This document shows positions 1-6,863 of a stretch of 64,000 nucleotides of DNA, piece after piece (the first letter of the stretch is position 1; each line of letters opens with the position of its first letter). The stretch is from assembly GCF_022489035.1 (NCBI RefSeq), contig NZ_JAKVTV010000002.1:1-64000 (forward strand), written 5' to 3'. This DNA is from Christiangramia lutea (lineage in GTDB: Bacteria; Bacteroidota; Bacteroidia; Flavobacteriales; Flavobacteriaceae). The notes under the pieces were generated by a model. That model was not told where the DNA came from and ran no database searches. It was given only the letters and a program-made list of their open reading frames with translations. The position numbers were made by a program, and so were the translations under genes.

Positions 1-783
1 CGGTGTCGGTTGTGAATCCACTTTCGGTGAAGCGTTTTATTCAGATGAAACTCTCTAAAATCAAGACTGATAAGAGTGACGCCAAAGCGATCTGTGAGTA
101 TGCCCAGGCCACAGAAGTTCCTTTGTACACCGCCAGAAATGCAGTTCAGGCAGAATGTTTGCAGCTGCTAAGTCTGCAGGATCTTTACCTGAAACAACGT
201 ACAGCAGTGAAGAATAAGATCCATGGGGAGAAAGCTCTTGGGACACCTTCTAAAACGGTAAGTAGATCTCTGGTTAGAATGCTGAAGCAAATAGAGAAGG
301 AACTGGCCCAGGTCGAATCCAGGTTGGAATCCCTAGTCAGGAAAACCCAGGAAGAACAACTGGAGCAATTAACCAGTATTCCGGGACTGGGAAAGAAAAC
401 AGCGATGCTATTAATTGTACTTACAGACGGGTTTACCAGTTTTGAGAATGCGCGGCAACTTTGCTGTTTTACAGGGATTACACCTACGATCAGGCAATCC
501 GGAACCAGTGTAAGAGGACGCAGTCGAATTAGTAAGGTAGGCAATCGAAAGCTTAGGAATTTACTATTCATGTGTAGCTTTACTGCTTGCAAAACAAATA
601 AGGCCTGCAGGGAAATTTATGAGAGAATAGTAGAAAAGGGTAAGAGTAAGAAGCTAGCATTAATAGCCGTATGTAATAAGCTCCTGAAACAGGCATTTGC
701 TATCGCTAAATCAGGAACCTATTACCAAGAAAATTATTTATCGAAATTAGCTTAAAAGGACTTGGATTTTACCTTAGTTCTTT
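1..783 (+). mobile_element. IS110-family insertion sequence (partial)
   Basis: The transposase gene and about 28 bases of 3' flank run directly up to base 784, where the 3' end of a gene cassette (GTTGGCAGC) begins. In the other five junctions this core is preceded by the conserved repeat end, but here it is preceded by unrelated sequence. The IS therefore appears to have inserted at, or deleted up to, the recombination core. IS110/IS1111-group elements are known to target integron attC sites. The exact IS terminus cannot be fixed without a second copy. Confidence 0.6.
3..755 (+). CDS. IS110-family transposase, 5' end beyond window
   Basis: This is the C-terminal three quarters of an IS110-family DEDD transposase. 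What is visible is the end of the RuvC-like domain, with a TDKSDA motif near residue 22 of the visible part, then a coiled region (about 85-115) and the Transposase_20 domain. That domain has the helix-hairpin-helix-like IPGLGKKTA near residue 127 and a GITP...RQSGTSVRGRS stretch near 158-175. Full-length family members are about 320-350 residues, so roughly 80 N-terminal residues lie before base 1. The reading frame is intact to its stop. Its 3' end is only about 28 bases from a cassette boundary of the neighbouring integron-like array. Confidence 0.93.
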   Translation: MSVVNPLSVKRFIQMKLSKIKTDKSDAKAICEYAQATEVPLYTARNAVQAECLQLLSLQDLYLKQRTAVKNKIHGEKALGTPSKTVSRSLVRMLKQIEKELAQVESRLESLVRKTQEEQLEQLTSIPGLGKKTAMLLIVLTDGFTSFENARQLCCFTGITPTIRQSGTSVRGRSRISKVGNRKLRNLLFMCSFTACKTNKACREIYERIVEKGKSKKLALIAVCNKLLKQAFAIAKSGTYYQENYLSKLA

Positions 784-801
784 GTTGGCAGCTGGCATTA
801 A
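784..801 (-). other. 3' boundary of cassette 6 (core joined to IS110)
   Basis: On the plus strand this reads GTTGGCAGC, TG, GCATTAAC. The 5' end of the same cassette (reading down from 1332 on the minus strand) is GTTGGCAGC, AA, GCAAAAC. The match of 9 bases, the AA/TG mismatch at positions 10-11 and three further matches follow the rule seen in the other five cassettes, so this is the genuine 3' end of cassette 6. Its own attC-like repeat is missing, replaced by the IS110 element. Confidence 0.75.
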
Positions 802-881
802 CTGAATTGAATTCTTTTGTGTTTTATTTTTTCGTTAGATGAAATACATTTTCTAAGAAAGAATTTTTGCTTTAGTTATTC

Positions 882-1307
882 TTAGAATAATCTTTCTAAT
901 CCAACCCTAACAAAACCATTTTCTAATTCCGTTTTTATATACAAAGCTTCCTTATTTTTTGAAAAAGGTAAGGTATCTGTTTTGCCGTTTTCATCAGTCA
1001 GCAAAATATATTTTTCATTATCAATCACTTCATACTTCCCTTTTATTTGAATAATATTAGGAAGTACCATTTCGAAATCATTATTCTCCCGAAATTCATA
1101 TGTTATCGGTAGTATTAATATTTCGTACATTTTTCTAAAACTTTCTGCTTCATCTTTTCGCGAAGGATCTTTATATAAAAGAGAATCTTTTGATTTATCA
1201 TAATATACTATTTCGTCTTCATAAGAAGTTACTTTCCATTTTCCAGTTATTTCTTGAGAAATACCTTTTATAGATATAAATAGAAATAGAAGGATGATTT
1301 TTTTCAT
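882..1307 (-). CDS. Cassette 6 cargo: small exported beta-rich protein
   Basis: I do not recognise a specific family; the protein is 141 residues. It opens with a signal peptide (MKKIILLFLFISIKGIS) and then a 'TGKWKVTSYEDE' start reminiscent of lipocalin-like domains, with alternating hydrophobic residues suggesting a beta barrel. The ATG at 1307 was chosen because the longer upstream reading would start inside the cassette core at 1332 and add residues before the signal peptide. It is the only gene of cassette 6, and about 100 bases of non-coding sequence separate its stop from the cassette's 3' boundary. An exported ligand-binding or hydrolysis-type role is possible but unproven. Confidence 0.75.
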   Translation of the reverse strand: MKKIILLFLFISIKGISQEITGKWKVTSYEDEIVYYDKSKDSLLYKDPSRKDEAESFRKMYEILILPITYEFRENNDFEMVLPNIIQIKGKYEVIDNEKYILLTDENGKTDTLPFSKNKEALYIKTELENGFVRVGLERLF

Positions 1308-1329
1308 TTTTTGTGTTTTGCTTGCTGCC

Positions 1330-1454
1330 AACGGTCTCGGTTATCGCCAGTTGGCGGAGTAAGGGACGCGGATTTGTCGGCTTAGTATTGGTTTGTTGGT
1401 CAAGTTAATTATTTTCTTACTAACGGTGCCGCTTATTGGCGATGAACCGTTGTT
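1330..1454 (-). repeat. attC-like repeat A, subtype 1 (between cassettes 5 and 6)
   Basis: This 125 bp imperfect inverted repeat has AACGG on the left and CCGTTGTT on the right. Inner arms ATCGCCA (left) and TGGCGAT (right) pair, followed by GGCGG facing CCGCT. Five extra bases on the left arm (TCTCG) would bulge, as extrahelical bases do in attC sites. The loop carries the conserved block GGGACGCGGA..TTGTCGGCTTA and the subtype-1 stretch GTATTGGTTTGTTGGTC. Repeats C and D share this loop. Confidence 0.88.
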
Positions 1455-1485
1455 GTGAGCCGTTTTGCTGCCCAATATTTTTTAA

Positions 1486-2184
1486 TTAATCAAAATCCAA
1501 AATTACTCTGTTCTTCTCTCCTTGATTAATTTTTCTTGTATTTACAAATTGAGAACATTCTATCAAGCTGTTTAAAATTTCAGGATTTTTATTTTTCAGA
1601 TTTTGGGTGTTTTTTATTCTAATTACCAAATCTGAATTTTCAGATATTTCATCTATGCAGTCAATCCAAGCATCCATATTTTCCCCATAATAATCTGGAA
1701 ATTTTAGCTCATTTCTAACCTCCTTATGGAATGATTTCCAATCCACAATATTATTTGCATCAACTTGGAATTTATTTTCTGATTTCTTTTCGCGAATTAA
1801 ATTCTCTAGTTTTTTTACTTTTTCAAAGTTTATTTCTTTTGAAGAATTATTGCTACTTGTTAGTTTTTTGATTCCTCGGTAAATTGGCAAAATAATCTTC
1901 TCATAGTTTCCAGATTTTGAAAATATTGAATTATCCTTTTTTGGATTAAAAATTCCTAAATAATAATGATTTTGATGTATTTTCAATTCTAATATATATT
2001 CCTGTGGTTCCAAGTTAAATCTGGTTATTGTATCAATGCCATTGATAGTAAGAATCAAGTTTTGACAGAGATTGTTTATTGGGTTTTCAGGAATACCTGA
2101 AGTATAAAATTCGAATTCAAAACTTTCATCCTCAATTTTAATTGAATACCAATTATTATCAGGTTTAGTTATATGAAATTTCAT
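1486..2184 (-). CDS. Cassette 5 cargo: barstar-family protein
   Basis: This 232-residue protein has a C-terminal barstar (ribonuclease inhibitor) domain from about residue 145. The domain is recognisable by the order W-K-SFHKEVRNELKFPDYYGENMDAW followed by an acidic 'CIDEI' helix. Barstar proteins bind and neutralise barnase-type RNases, using acidic residues on that helix. The first ~140 residues form a beta-rich region that I do not recognise. No barnase-like toxin gene is adjacent, so it looks like an orphan immunity or antitoxin cassette. It sits alone between repeats B and A, starts about 30 bases after the cassette 5' end, and is AT-rich like its cassette neighbours. Confidence 0.8.
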   Translation of the reverse strand: MKFHITKPDNNWYSIKIEDESFEFEFYTSGIPENPINNLCQNLILTINGIDTITRFNLEPQEYILELKIHQNHYYLGIFNPKKDNSIFSKSGNYEKIILPIYRGIKKLTSSNNSSKEINFEKVKKLENLIREKKSENKFQVDANNIVDWKSFHKEVRNELKFPDYYGENMDAWIDCIDEISENSDLVIRIKNTQNLKNKNPEILNSLIECSQFVNTRKINQGEKNRVILDFD

Positions 2185-2214
2185 TCACGAAAATTTTCTT
2201 GCAAAATTGCTCAC

Positions 2215-2340
2215 AACGGTTACGGTTATCGCAAGTTGCGGGAGTAGGGACGCGGACTTGTCGGCTTAGTTGTTTTCTTTCTTGGTCTCTAAAATTACAC
2301 TTTTTCCTGTAATACCCGTTATTTGCGATGAACCGATGTT
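2215..2340 (-). repeat. attC-like repeat B, subtype 2 (between cassettes 4 and 5)
   Basis: This 126 bp repeat has left arm AACGG..ACGGTTATCGCAAGTTGCGGG and right arm CCCGTTATTTGCGATGAACC then GATGTT. The inner arms pair (ATCGCAA with TTGCGAT), and CGGG pairs with CCCG. Relative to repeats A, C and D both inner arms carry the same compensatory change (GCCA to GCAA on the left, TGGC to TTGC on the right), which supports selection on the folded structure. The loop differs from subtype 1 (ending TCTAAAATTACACTTTTTCC) but keeps the GGGACGCGGA..TTGTCGGCTTA block. Confidence 0.88.
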
Positions 2341-2369
2341 AGCGGCTGGCTGAAGTAATAAACTTGATT

Positions 2370-2798
2370 TTACTGGTTATTAATTTTATTAAAAATTTCT
2401 GGCATTGTTTGAGAGTCAATCGCCTCCATATCTATAAGTTTTAAAGATTCTACCATTTTCAATGTAGTTGTTTTATATTCCTTGAAATGGGGTGTTTCTA
2501 AATGTGATTTATAAGCTTGATTATTGGCATAAATTTCTAAAATTCTTATCTCGGTAGAATCTCCTTTTTGAATCATTGGAAATATCGATATTACACCAGG
2601 CTCTATTCTTACAGATGCTTCTGCTTCTTTTTTTAGTATAGCCTTATACTCCTCGATATATTGCGGATATATTTTTATTTCAGAGATTCTTATAAGCATG
2701 TTTGGGCTAACTTCATTTTTTGTGTTATTTCTAACTCCACAAGAGTTAGTTAGGAATATTAATGATAGAATGATAAAACTTACTTTTATAAATTTCAT
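2370..2798 (-). CDS. Cassette 4 cargo, gene 2: antibiotic-biosynthesis-monooxygenase-like lipoprotein
   Basis: This is a 142-residue lipoprotein. A signal peptide ends in the lipobox LTNSC, with the modified Cys near residue 20. The mature part has the dimeric alpha/beta-barrel (ABM) pattern: 'RISEIKIYPQYIEEYKAILKKEAEASVRIEPGVISIFP' and later 'ILEIYANNQAYKSHLETPHFKEYK'. ABM proteins are cofactorless monooxygenases or small-molecule-binding dimers. Its start overlaps the stop of the upstream MBL-fold gene by four bases (ATGA), so the two are translationally coupled and travel as one two-gene cassette. Confidence 0.82.
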   Translation of the reverse strand: MKFIKVSFIILSLIFLTNSCGVRNNTKNEVSPNMLIRISEIKIYPQYIEEYKAILKKEAEASVRIEPGVISIFPMIQKGDSTEIRILEIYANNQAYKSHLETPHFKEYKTTTLKMVESLKLIDMEAIDSQTMPEIFNKINNQ

Positions 2799-3706
2799 TT
2801 ATGATCGATTTGATTAAGAATAAATGGTTCTCCCGGCGCCAAAACTACAATCCTCTCCGGATTGTCAACTAGGTCGTATAAATCTTTTGGATTAGCATTA
2901 AAGGGAGGAAAATCTGGCGCATCAACTGATCCCCAATGATGCAACAATAATTTAGACTGTGGATAAGCATTAGCTAATTTCACGGCGCCTTCTAAAGTAA
3001 AATGCCATTCACTATCTGAAAAATCAAATAATATTGCATCTGGAGTAGGCATATTTAAATGCTCTGGCATTAACCTGGAATCACCAGTGGCCCAAATTGT
3101 ACCATCCGGAGTTTCTATCCAAAACCCACAAGAATCTTCATCCTTGAAAACCCTGTCACTTGCATCGGGATAAGCATTTTGCCAAGAATGGTCAACTGGA
3201 GTTACTTTAATTTTAAAATTACCAATTTCAAAAGTTTCTCCTATTTCGTGGCCAACAGATGGTAGTCCGTCCCTATTACTCATTAAAGAATCAACATAAA
3301 TTGTTGAATGAAATTTCTCGGTAACATTTTTCAATTCTAGATTTGTTGGAACACTATAGTGATCGTTATCGCTATGAGTAATAAGAACGCCATCTAATTT
3401 AGGAACACTGTCAGATTTAATTGGAAAATCTATTAGGATTGGCATATCAAACCCACCGAGTAATGGATCTATCATAATTGTTGAACCGTGGCTATTTATT
3501 AAAAAACCAGCCATACCTAACCATCTTAAGGTCGTATTGTTTGATTTGTCAAAAGCTTCAGAGCCGAACGGTTGAGTTGCGGGTGCTTTTGCCTGCCACT
3601 TTTCTACCGATTCTTTTTCTACACTTTTTTCAGGTTCTTTTTTATCTGATTTACATGAAAATATAGATAAGGTAATCGCTAAAGTTAAAAATGATCTTTT
3701 CATCAT
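2795..3706 (-). CDS. Cassette 4 cargo, gene 1: MBL-fold (UlaG-like) lipoprotein
   Basis: This is a 303-residue metallo-beta-lactamase-fold hydrolase carried as a lipoprotein (lipobox LSIFSC, Cys near 18). Metal ligands are visible in order: 'ITHSDNDHYS' (HxDxDH, near residue 110), 'TPVDHSWQN' (near 164), 'WATGDSRL' (near 205) and 'LLLHHWG' (near 254). The DNDH form and the 'LRWLGMAGFLI' strand are typical of UlaG-like metal-dependent hydrolases, which act on esters, lactones or phospholipid-type substrates. The substrate here is unknown. It is the first gene after the cassette 4 boundary, about 80 bases downstream of the core. The tandem ABM-like lipoprotein suggests a joint extracytoplasmic detoxification step. 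Confidence 0.85.
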   Translation of the reverse strand: MMKRSFLTLAITLSIFSCKSDKKEPEKSVEKESVEKWQAKAPATQPFGSEAFDKSNNTTLRWLGMAGFLINSHGSTIMIDPLLGGFDMPILIDFPIKSDSVPKLDGVLITHSDNDHYSVPTNLELKNVTEKFHSTIYVDSLMSNRDGLPSVGHEIGETFEIGNFKIKVTPVDHSWQNAYPDASDRVFKDEDSCGFWIETPDGTIWATGDSRLMPEHLNMPTPDAILFDFSDSEWHFTLEGAVKLANAYPQSKLLLHHWGSVDAPDFPPFNANPKDLYDLVDNPERIVVLAPGEPFILNQIDHK

Positions 3707-3785
3707 AAGATTTTTAATATCTTTTAAATTTAATCATTATTTAGTCAAGTTGTTTAAGTGAAAACTTTGTAAAAAGCTTGCCGCT

Positions 3786-3910
3786 AACGGTCTCGGTTAT
3801 CGCCAGTTGGCGGAGTAAGGGACGCGGATTTGTCGGCTTAGTATTGATTTGTTGGTCAAGTTAATTATTTTCTTTCTAACGCTGCCGGCTATTGGCGATT
3901 AACCGTTGTT
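3786..3910 (-). repeat. attC-like repeat C, subtype 1 (between cassettes 3 and 4)
   Basis: This is a 125 bp copy almost identical to repeats A and D, including the loop GTATTGATTTGTTGGTC and the GGGACGCGGATTTGTCGGC block. Right-arm substitutions (GCTGCCGGCTATTGG instead of GGTGCCGCTTATTGG) distinguish it. The stop codon of the cassette 3 gene lies inside the right arm (3899-3901). Confidence 0.88.
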
Positions 3911-5314
3911 ACCTGCCGGCTCCTTTCCTATATCAAAATACAATTGTGCATGATAGTTATTTGCTTGAAATCTTAAGCTTAAACTTTCATTAATGCTCCA
4001 TACTCTCTTTTTCCATTCTTCTTTATAGAATTCATCTTTAGTAAGTTCTCCTGAACCATCTTTATCTAAGCCAAAGAATTCCTCTAATCGTTGTACCAAA
4101 TTTTTTATCTCCAAAAATGTCACAAAATAATTCGTTGGCTTATTTTGACTTAAATAAGTAAGTTTCGCCCCATCATCACCCTCGAACCTCACAATTTTAT
4201 TAAAAAAATCGAATAAGTAAATTGGTGGGTACATTGTATACAATTTTCCACTGTCTGTTTGCTGTTCTATGAAATTATTGGACGAAATCAAGTCCATAAA
4301 AATCTGTAAGTGAAGTTTGTAATCTCTACTACTCAAGAATTTTTTATAATGATCTATAAATTCTTTTGGCTTTTGTGTCCAAGTATTAATCTTTAATTCG
4401 TCATACACTTTGGAAGTTTTATTGAATGCTTTTTTATCATTTACCAAGTAAAAATCGCATGTAGAAGCGAAGGCCGCATGGAATGAATCTTCTGTCGTAT
4501 TCTGAAAAGTTTCTTTTCTTCCTTTGTTGATTTTTACCTTATCTTCTTGATAACCATGCATGTCTAACTGAATATATTCATTTGATATTTCATCGAACCA
4601 TTCAGGACTATGTTTTGACTCTAAAAGAGGTGTTTTCCTTTCACCTCCAAATTTTTTATAATGCTTATATAAAAAGGAATATGGATCCGAATTATTGAAA
4701 ATTTTATCTCTATTTAAATTAGTACTCTCTTGAACAATATTTCTCAATTCCTTGTAATCTTCACCGTCGTTCAAGCCTTTAAGCATTTTATTAAAATAAT
4801 TAAACCATCCTTCCATTGTTAAATTATCTTTTAAACCTGGAAATAATCGGTTCATCATTTCTTTACTTTCAGGTTTTTCAAAAGCCGCTTTAAAGGACGG
4901 GTCGAGTTGGATATTTTTTAGAGATTCCATAATTGGAATACCTAGTTTTTTACCAACTTCGCTTGAGTTAAATAATTCACTTAATCCATCAATACTAATA
5001 TCATTAAATAAGTCTTTTTGCTCTACACGCTCCTGAAATAACTCTTTGGGATCATAATCTCCAGCTATCATTTTGCCATCTGTAGAATTATATAAACATT
5101 TATTCTTAGTTATTTGAGAAATGAACTCTAGATCAGAATCTATTAATCTTCTTTGTTGTTTTGTTTCTTTAAAACTGGAGAAAATATCAGTTATATGTGA
5201 TGTTGAGTAAAATTTTAAAAATAAATTATCGTTATCTAGAATTTCTTTTAATTCTGAATGTTGTCCATTTTTCATCTGGGACAATACGTTCCAATCTAAA
5301 TAAATTTTAATCAT
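3899..5314 (-). CDS. Cassette 3 cargo: large protein with PIN-like nuclease signature
   Basis: The protein is 471 residues. The N-terminus 'MIKIYLDWNVLSQMK' has the Asp and strand pattern of PIN-like RNase domains. A second conserved acidic segment, 'TEDSFHAAFASTCDFYLVNDKKAF' near residues 278-302, resembles the C-terminal acidic half of the same fold, so the domain seems split by a ~250-residue insertion. A stretch 'FGLDKDGSGELTKDEF' near 425 has the form of an EF-hand calcium loop. The gene starts about 25 bases after the cassette core and its last codons (AGNNG and stop) are encoded by the cassette end and the repeat. Function is unproven; an RNase toxin or phage-defence effector is a reasonable guess. 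Confidence 0.7.
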   Translation of the reverse strand: MIKIYLDWNVLSQMKNGQHSELKEILDNDNLFLKFYSTSHITDIFSSFKETKQQRRLIDSDLEFISQITKNKCLYNSTDGKMIAGDYDPKELFQERVEQKDLFNDISIDGLSELFNSSEVGKKLGIPIMESLKNIQLDPSFKAAFEKPESKEMMNRLFPGLKDNLTMEGWFNYFNKMLKGLNDGEDYKELRNIVQESTNLNRDKIFNNSDPYSFLYKHYKKFGGERKTPLLESKHSPEWFDEISNEYIQLDMHGYQEDKVKINKGRKETFQNTTEDSFHAAFASTCDFYLVNDKKAFNKTSKVYDELKINTWTQKPKEFIDHYKKFLSSRDYKLHLQIFMDLISSNNFIEQQTDSGKLYTMYPPIYLFDFFNKIVRFEGDDGAKLTYLSQNKPTNYFVTFLEIKNLVQRLEEFFGLDKDGSGELTKDEFYKEEWKKRVWSINESLSLRFQANNYHAQLYFDIGKEPAGNNG

Positions 5315-5335
5315 TCTTCTGAGGAGCTTGCAGGT

Positions 5336-5460
5336 AACGGTCTCGGTTATTGCCAGTTGGCGGAGTAAGGGACGCGGCTTTGTCGGCTTAGTATTGGTTT
5401 GTTGGTCAAGTTAATTATTTTCTTTCTAACGGTGCCGCTTATTGGCGATGAACCGTTGTT
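5336..5460 (-). repeat. attC-like repeat D, subtype 1 (between cassettes 2 and 3)
   Basis: This 125 bp copy is nearly identical to repeat A (one change ATCGCC to ATTGCC in the left arm, GGATTTG to GGCTTTG in the loop block). Flanks are cassette-specific: GTTACCTGC on the cassette 3 side and GTTGTAAAC on the cassette 2 side. Confidence 0.88.
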
Positions 5461-5497
5461 GTAAACTGGAACAACACTGCGAGCTTTTTTTGGAAAT

Positions 5498-5983
5498 CTA
5501 TTTCGAATAGTTCATTTTTTGACCTAATATCTCAGAAATCAGTTTTTTGTATTCCTCAACATTTTTGTCAAAATTCATTTTAAGTTGAAAACCTAAAAAT
5601 GCACCTATCGTTAATAATATTCCTGCAATTAGGTATGTATAAGAATTGTTGCTGTATTCTAGAATTATAGCAGCTAAAAAACCTAAACCTAAAATTATAT
5701 GTCCGTACATCAATAACTTTGATAAAGGATGTTGAGAAAACGAGACTTCTACACCTGTACCTTTTGTTGGATTAGTTTTTTTTATTTTTCCATTTACGAT
5801 AATATTATTTTGTGTGTTTATCTCAAATGGAAATAAAAGGCGTTTACGAATTTTAAAGTTTACCAGATTTAGTTTATCATCATTGATATTGAGTACAAAT
5901 CTGTTCGCGTTCCCAATCGAAGATTCTAACTTTTGGCGAATCTCAATAGGACTATTTTTTACTTGAAAACTCCATTTTTTCAT
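5498..5983 (-). CDS. Cassette 2 cargo: two-TM hypothetical protein
   Basis: This is a 161-residue protein I do not recognise. The N-terminal ~85 residues look soluble ('WSFQVKNSPIEIRQKLESS'), with a strand-rich segment. Two hydrophobic helices follow near residues 93-110 and 115-133, then a charged tail ending 'EEYKKLISEILGQKM'. The arrangement (cytoplasmic domain plus a short hairpin) is seen in small bacterial membrane proteins with a PH-like N-terminal fold. It is the only gene in its cassette, with about 130 bases between the cassette core and its ATG, enough for its own promoter. Confidence 0.72.
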   Translation of the reverse strand: MKKWSFQVKNSPIEIRQKLESSIGNANRFVLNINDDKLNLVNFKIRKRLLFPFEINTQNNIIVNGKIKKTNPTKGTGVEVSFSQHPLSKLLMYGHIILGLGFLAAIILEYSNNSYTYLIAGILLTIGAFLGFQLKMNFDKNVEEYKKLISEILGQKMNYSK

Positions 5984-6111
5984 AATCTAAATTTAAAATA
6001 AGTCTAAACGACTCTAAAGTTGGTTGTCTGCTAATTTGAATTTATAGCAATCTACGATTTACTTTTTATATTTTTCTTTTTAACTAAAATTTTGAAGTTG
6101 TTCTTATTTAC

Positions 6112-6236
6112 AACGGTCTCGGCTATCGCCAGTTGCGGGAATTGGGACGCGGAGTTGTCGGCTTATTTGTTTTATTTCCTGGTTTCTAAAATTACACTTT
6201 TTCCACTAAACCCGTTATTGGCGATGAGCCGTTGTT
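6112..6236 (-). repeat. attC-like repeat E, subtype 2 (between cassettes 1 and 2)
   Basis: This 125 bp copy has left arm AACGGTCTCGGCTATCGCCA then GTTGCGGG, and right arm CCCGTTATTGGCGATGAGCC then GTTGTT. The inner arms pair over about 7 bases (ATCGCCA/TGGCGAT) and continue with CGGG/CCCG. The loop is the subtype-2 loop shared with repeat B, including the GGGACGCGGAGTTGTCGGC block. Confidence 0.88.
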
Positions 6237-6248
6237 GGCAACTGGTAT

Positions 6249-6809
6249 CTACTCTGATTTTTGTTTTTTATACGATTTAATTGCTTCTAAATAATCCTGA
6301 GCTCCTTGTTCACTTAAATCATTTATGAAACCATCTAATTCGGGTCGATTAAGTTTTACCCAGTTAACCAAGGAGTCTCTTTGTTTTTGCCATATTTCCC
6401 AGTCGGCATCAATACAATCTAGGTTTTCAATTTTATTTATTTTTCCATTTTTAAAATGAAAATTACGCTTACAAGTTAATGGGTTATTATTTAGAAATTC
6501 AAATCTCGAAGATGTAACTGATACAGTTGCGCTCACTTGATCTCCTTGATTTTTTAGTTCCACAATTTTGTATACTGGTCTGAAAATAGAATCCCATTTG
6601 AAATGTTCATAATAACTCTCTTGTGTAAATTCCATTACGTAATCACCTTCTGTGATTATTAAGCTATCAGATAGGACCTTTTTTACTTCTTGATAATCTG
6701 ATTTTTTAAAACCTTTGTAGTACTTCATTACCTGTTCAGGTTTTGGTACTTTTTGTAAGGCGCAGTTTGCGAATAAAATTGTAATTATTAGAAATAAAAT
6801 TTTCTTCAT
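6249..6809 (-). CDS. Cassette 1 cargo: lipoprotein of unknown function
   Basis: This 186-residue lipoprotein has a signal peptide with the lipobox 'LFANC' and the modified Cys near residue 16. The mature region ('PEQVMKYYKGFKKSDYQEVKKVLSDSL', then a strand-rich middle and 'NFHFKNGKINKIENL') has the order of an NTF2/SnoaL-like fold, but the match is weak. It is the cassette nearest the recombinase, starting 27 bases after the attI-like core, so in an integron model it would be the most recently inserted and the best expressed. It is unrelated to the chromosomal SnoaL-like genes near 32-33 kb by eye. Confidence 0.72.
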   Translation of the reverse strand: MKKILFLIITILFANCALQKVPKPEQVMKYYKGFKKSDYQEVKKVLSDSLIITEGDYVMEFTQESYYEHFKWDSIFRPVYKIVELKNQGDQVSATVSVTSSRFEFLNNNPLTCKRNFHFKNGKINKIENLDCIDADWEIWQKQRDSLVNWVKLNRPELDGFINDLSEQGAQDYLEAIKSYKKQKSE

Positions 6810-6833
6810 TAAATTTCTCTGATACTTGTTGCC

Positions 6834-6856
6834 AACGTGTTATATCCAGTGCAATA
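6834..6856 (-). other. attI-like junction between recombinase and first cassette
   Basis: On the minus strand this reads TGCACTGGATATAACACGTT and then the cassette 1 sequence GGCAACAAGTATC. The core GTT and the preceding TGG.GATA..AC resemble the end of the cassette repeats (TGGCGATAACCGAGACCGTT), but the long hairpin is absent. This is the expected relation of attI to attC. It lies between the recombinase stop (6864) and the first cassette. Confidence 0.65.
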
Positions 6857-6863
6857 TACATTT

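Noticed and set aside
61-592. Minus-strand ORFs inside the IS110 transposase
   Set aside because: They overlap a clear plus-strand family match and have no family features of their own.
1330-6236. Repeats read as a CRISPR array
   Set aside because: Copies are ~125 bp, separated by 0.6-1.4 kb with genes between, and no cas genes occur.
1330-6236. Repeats read as MITEs or IS ends flanking each gene
   Set aside because: No target duplications are seen. Complementary cassette ends are outside the repeat and specific to each cassette, which MITEs would not produce.
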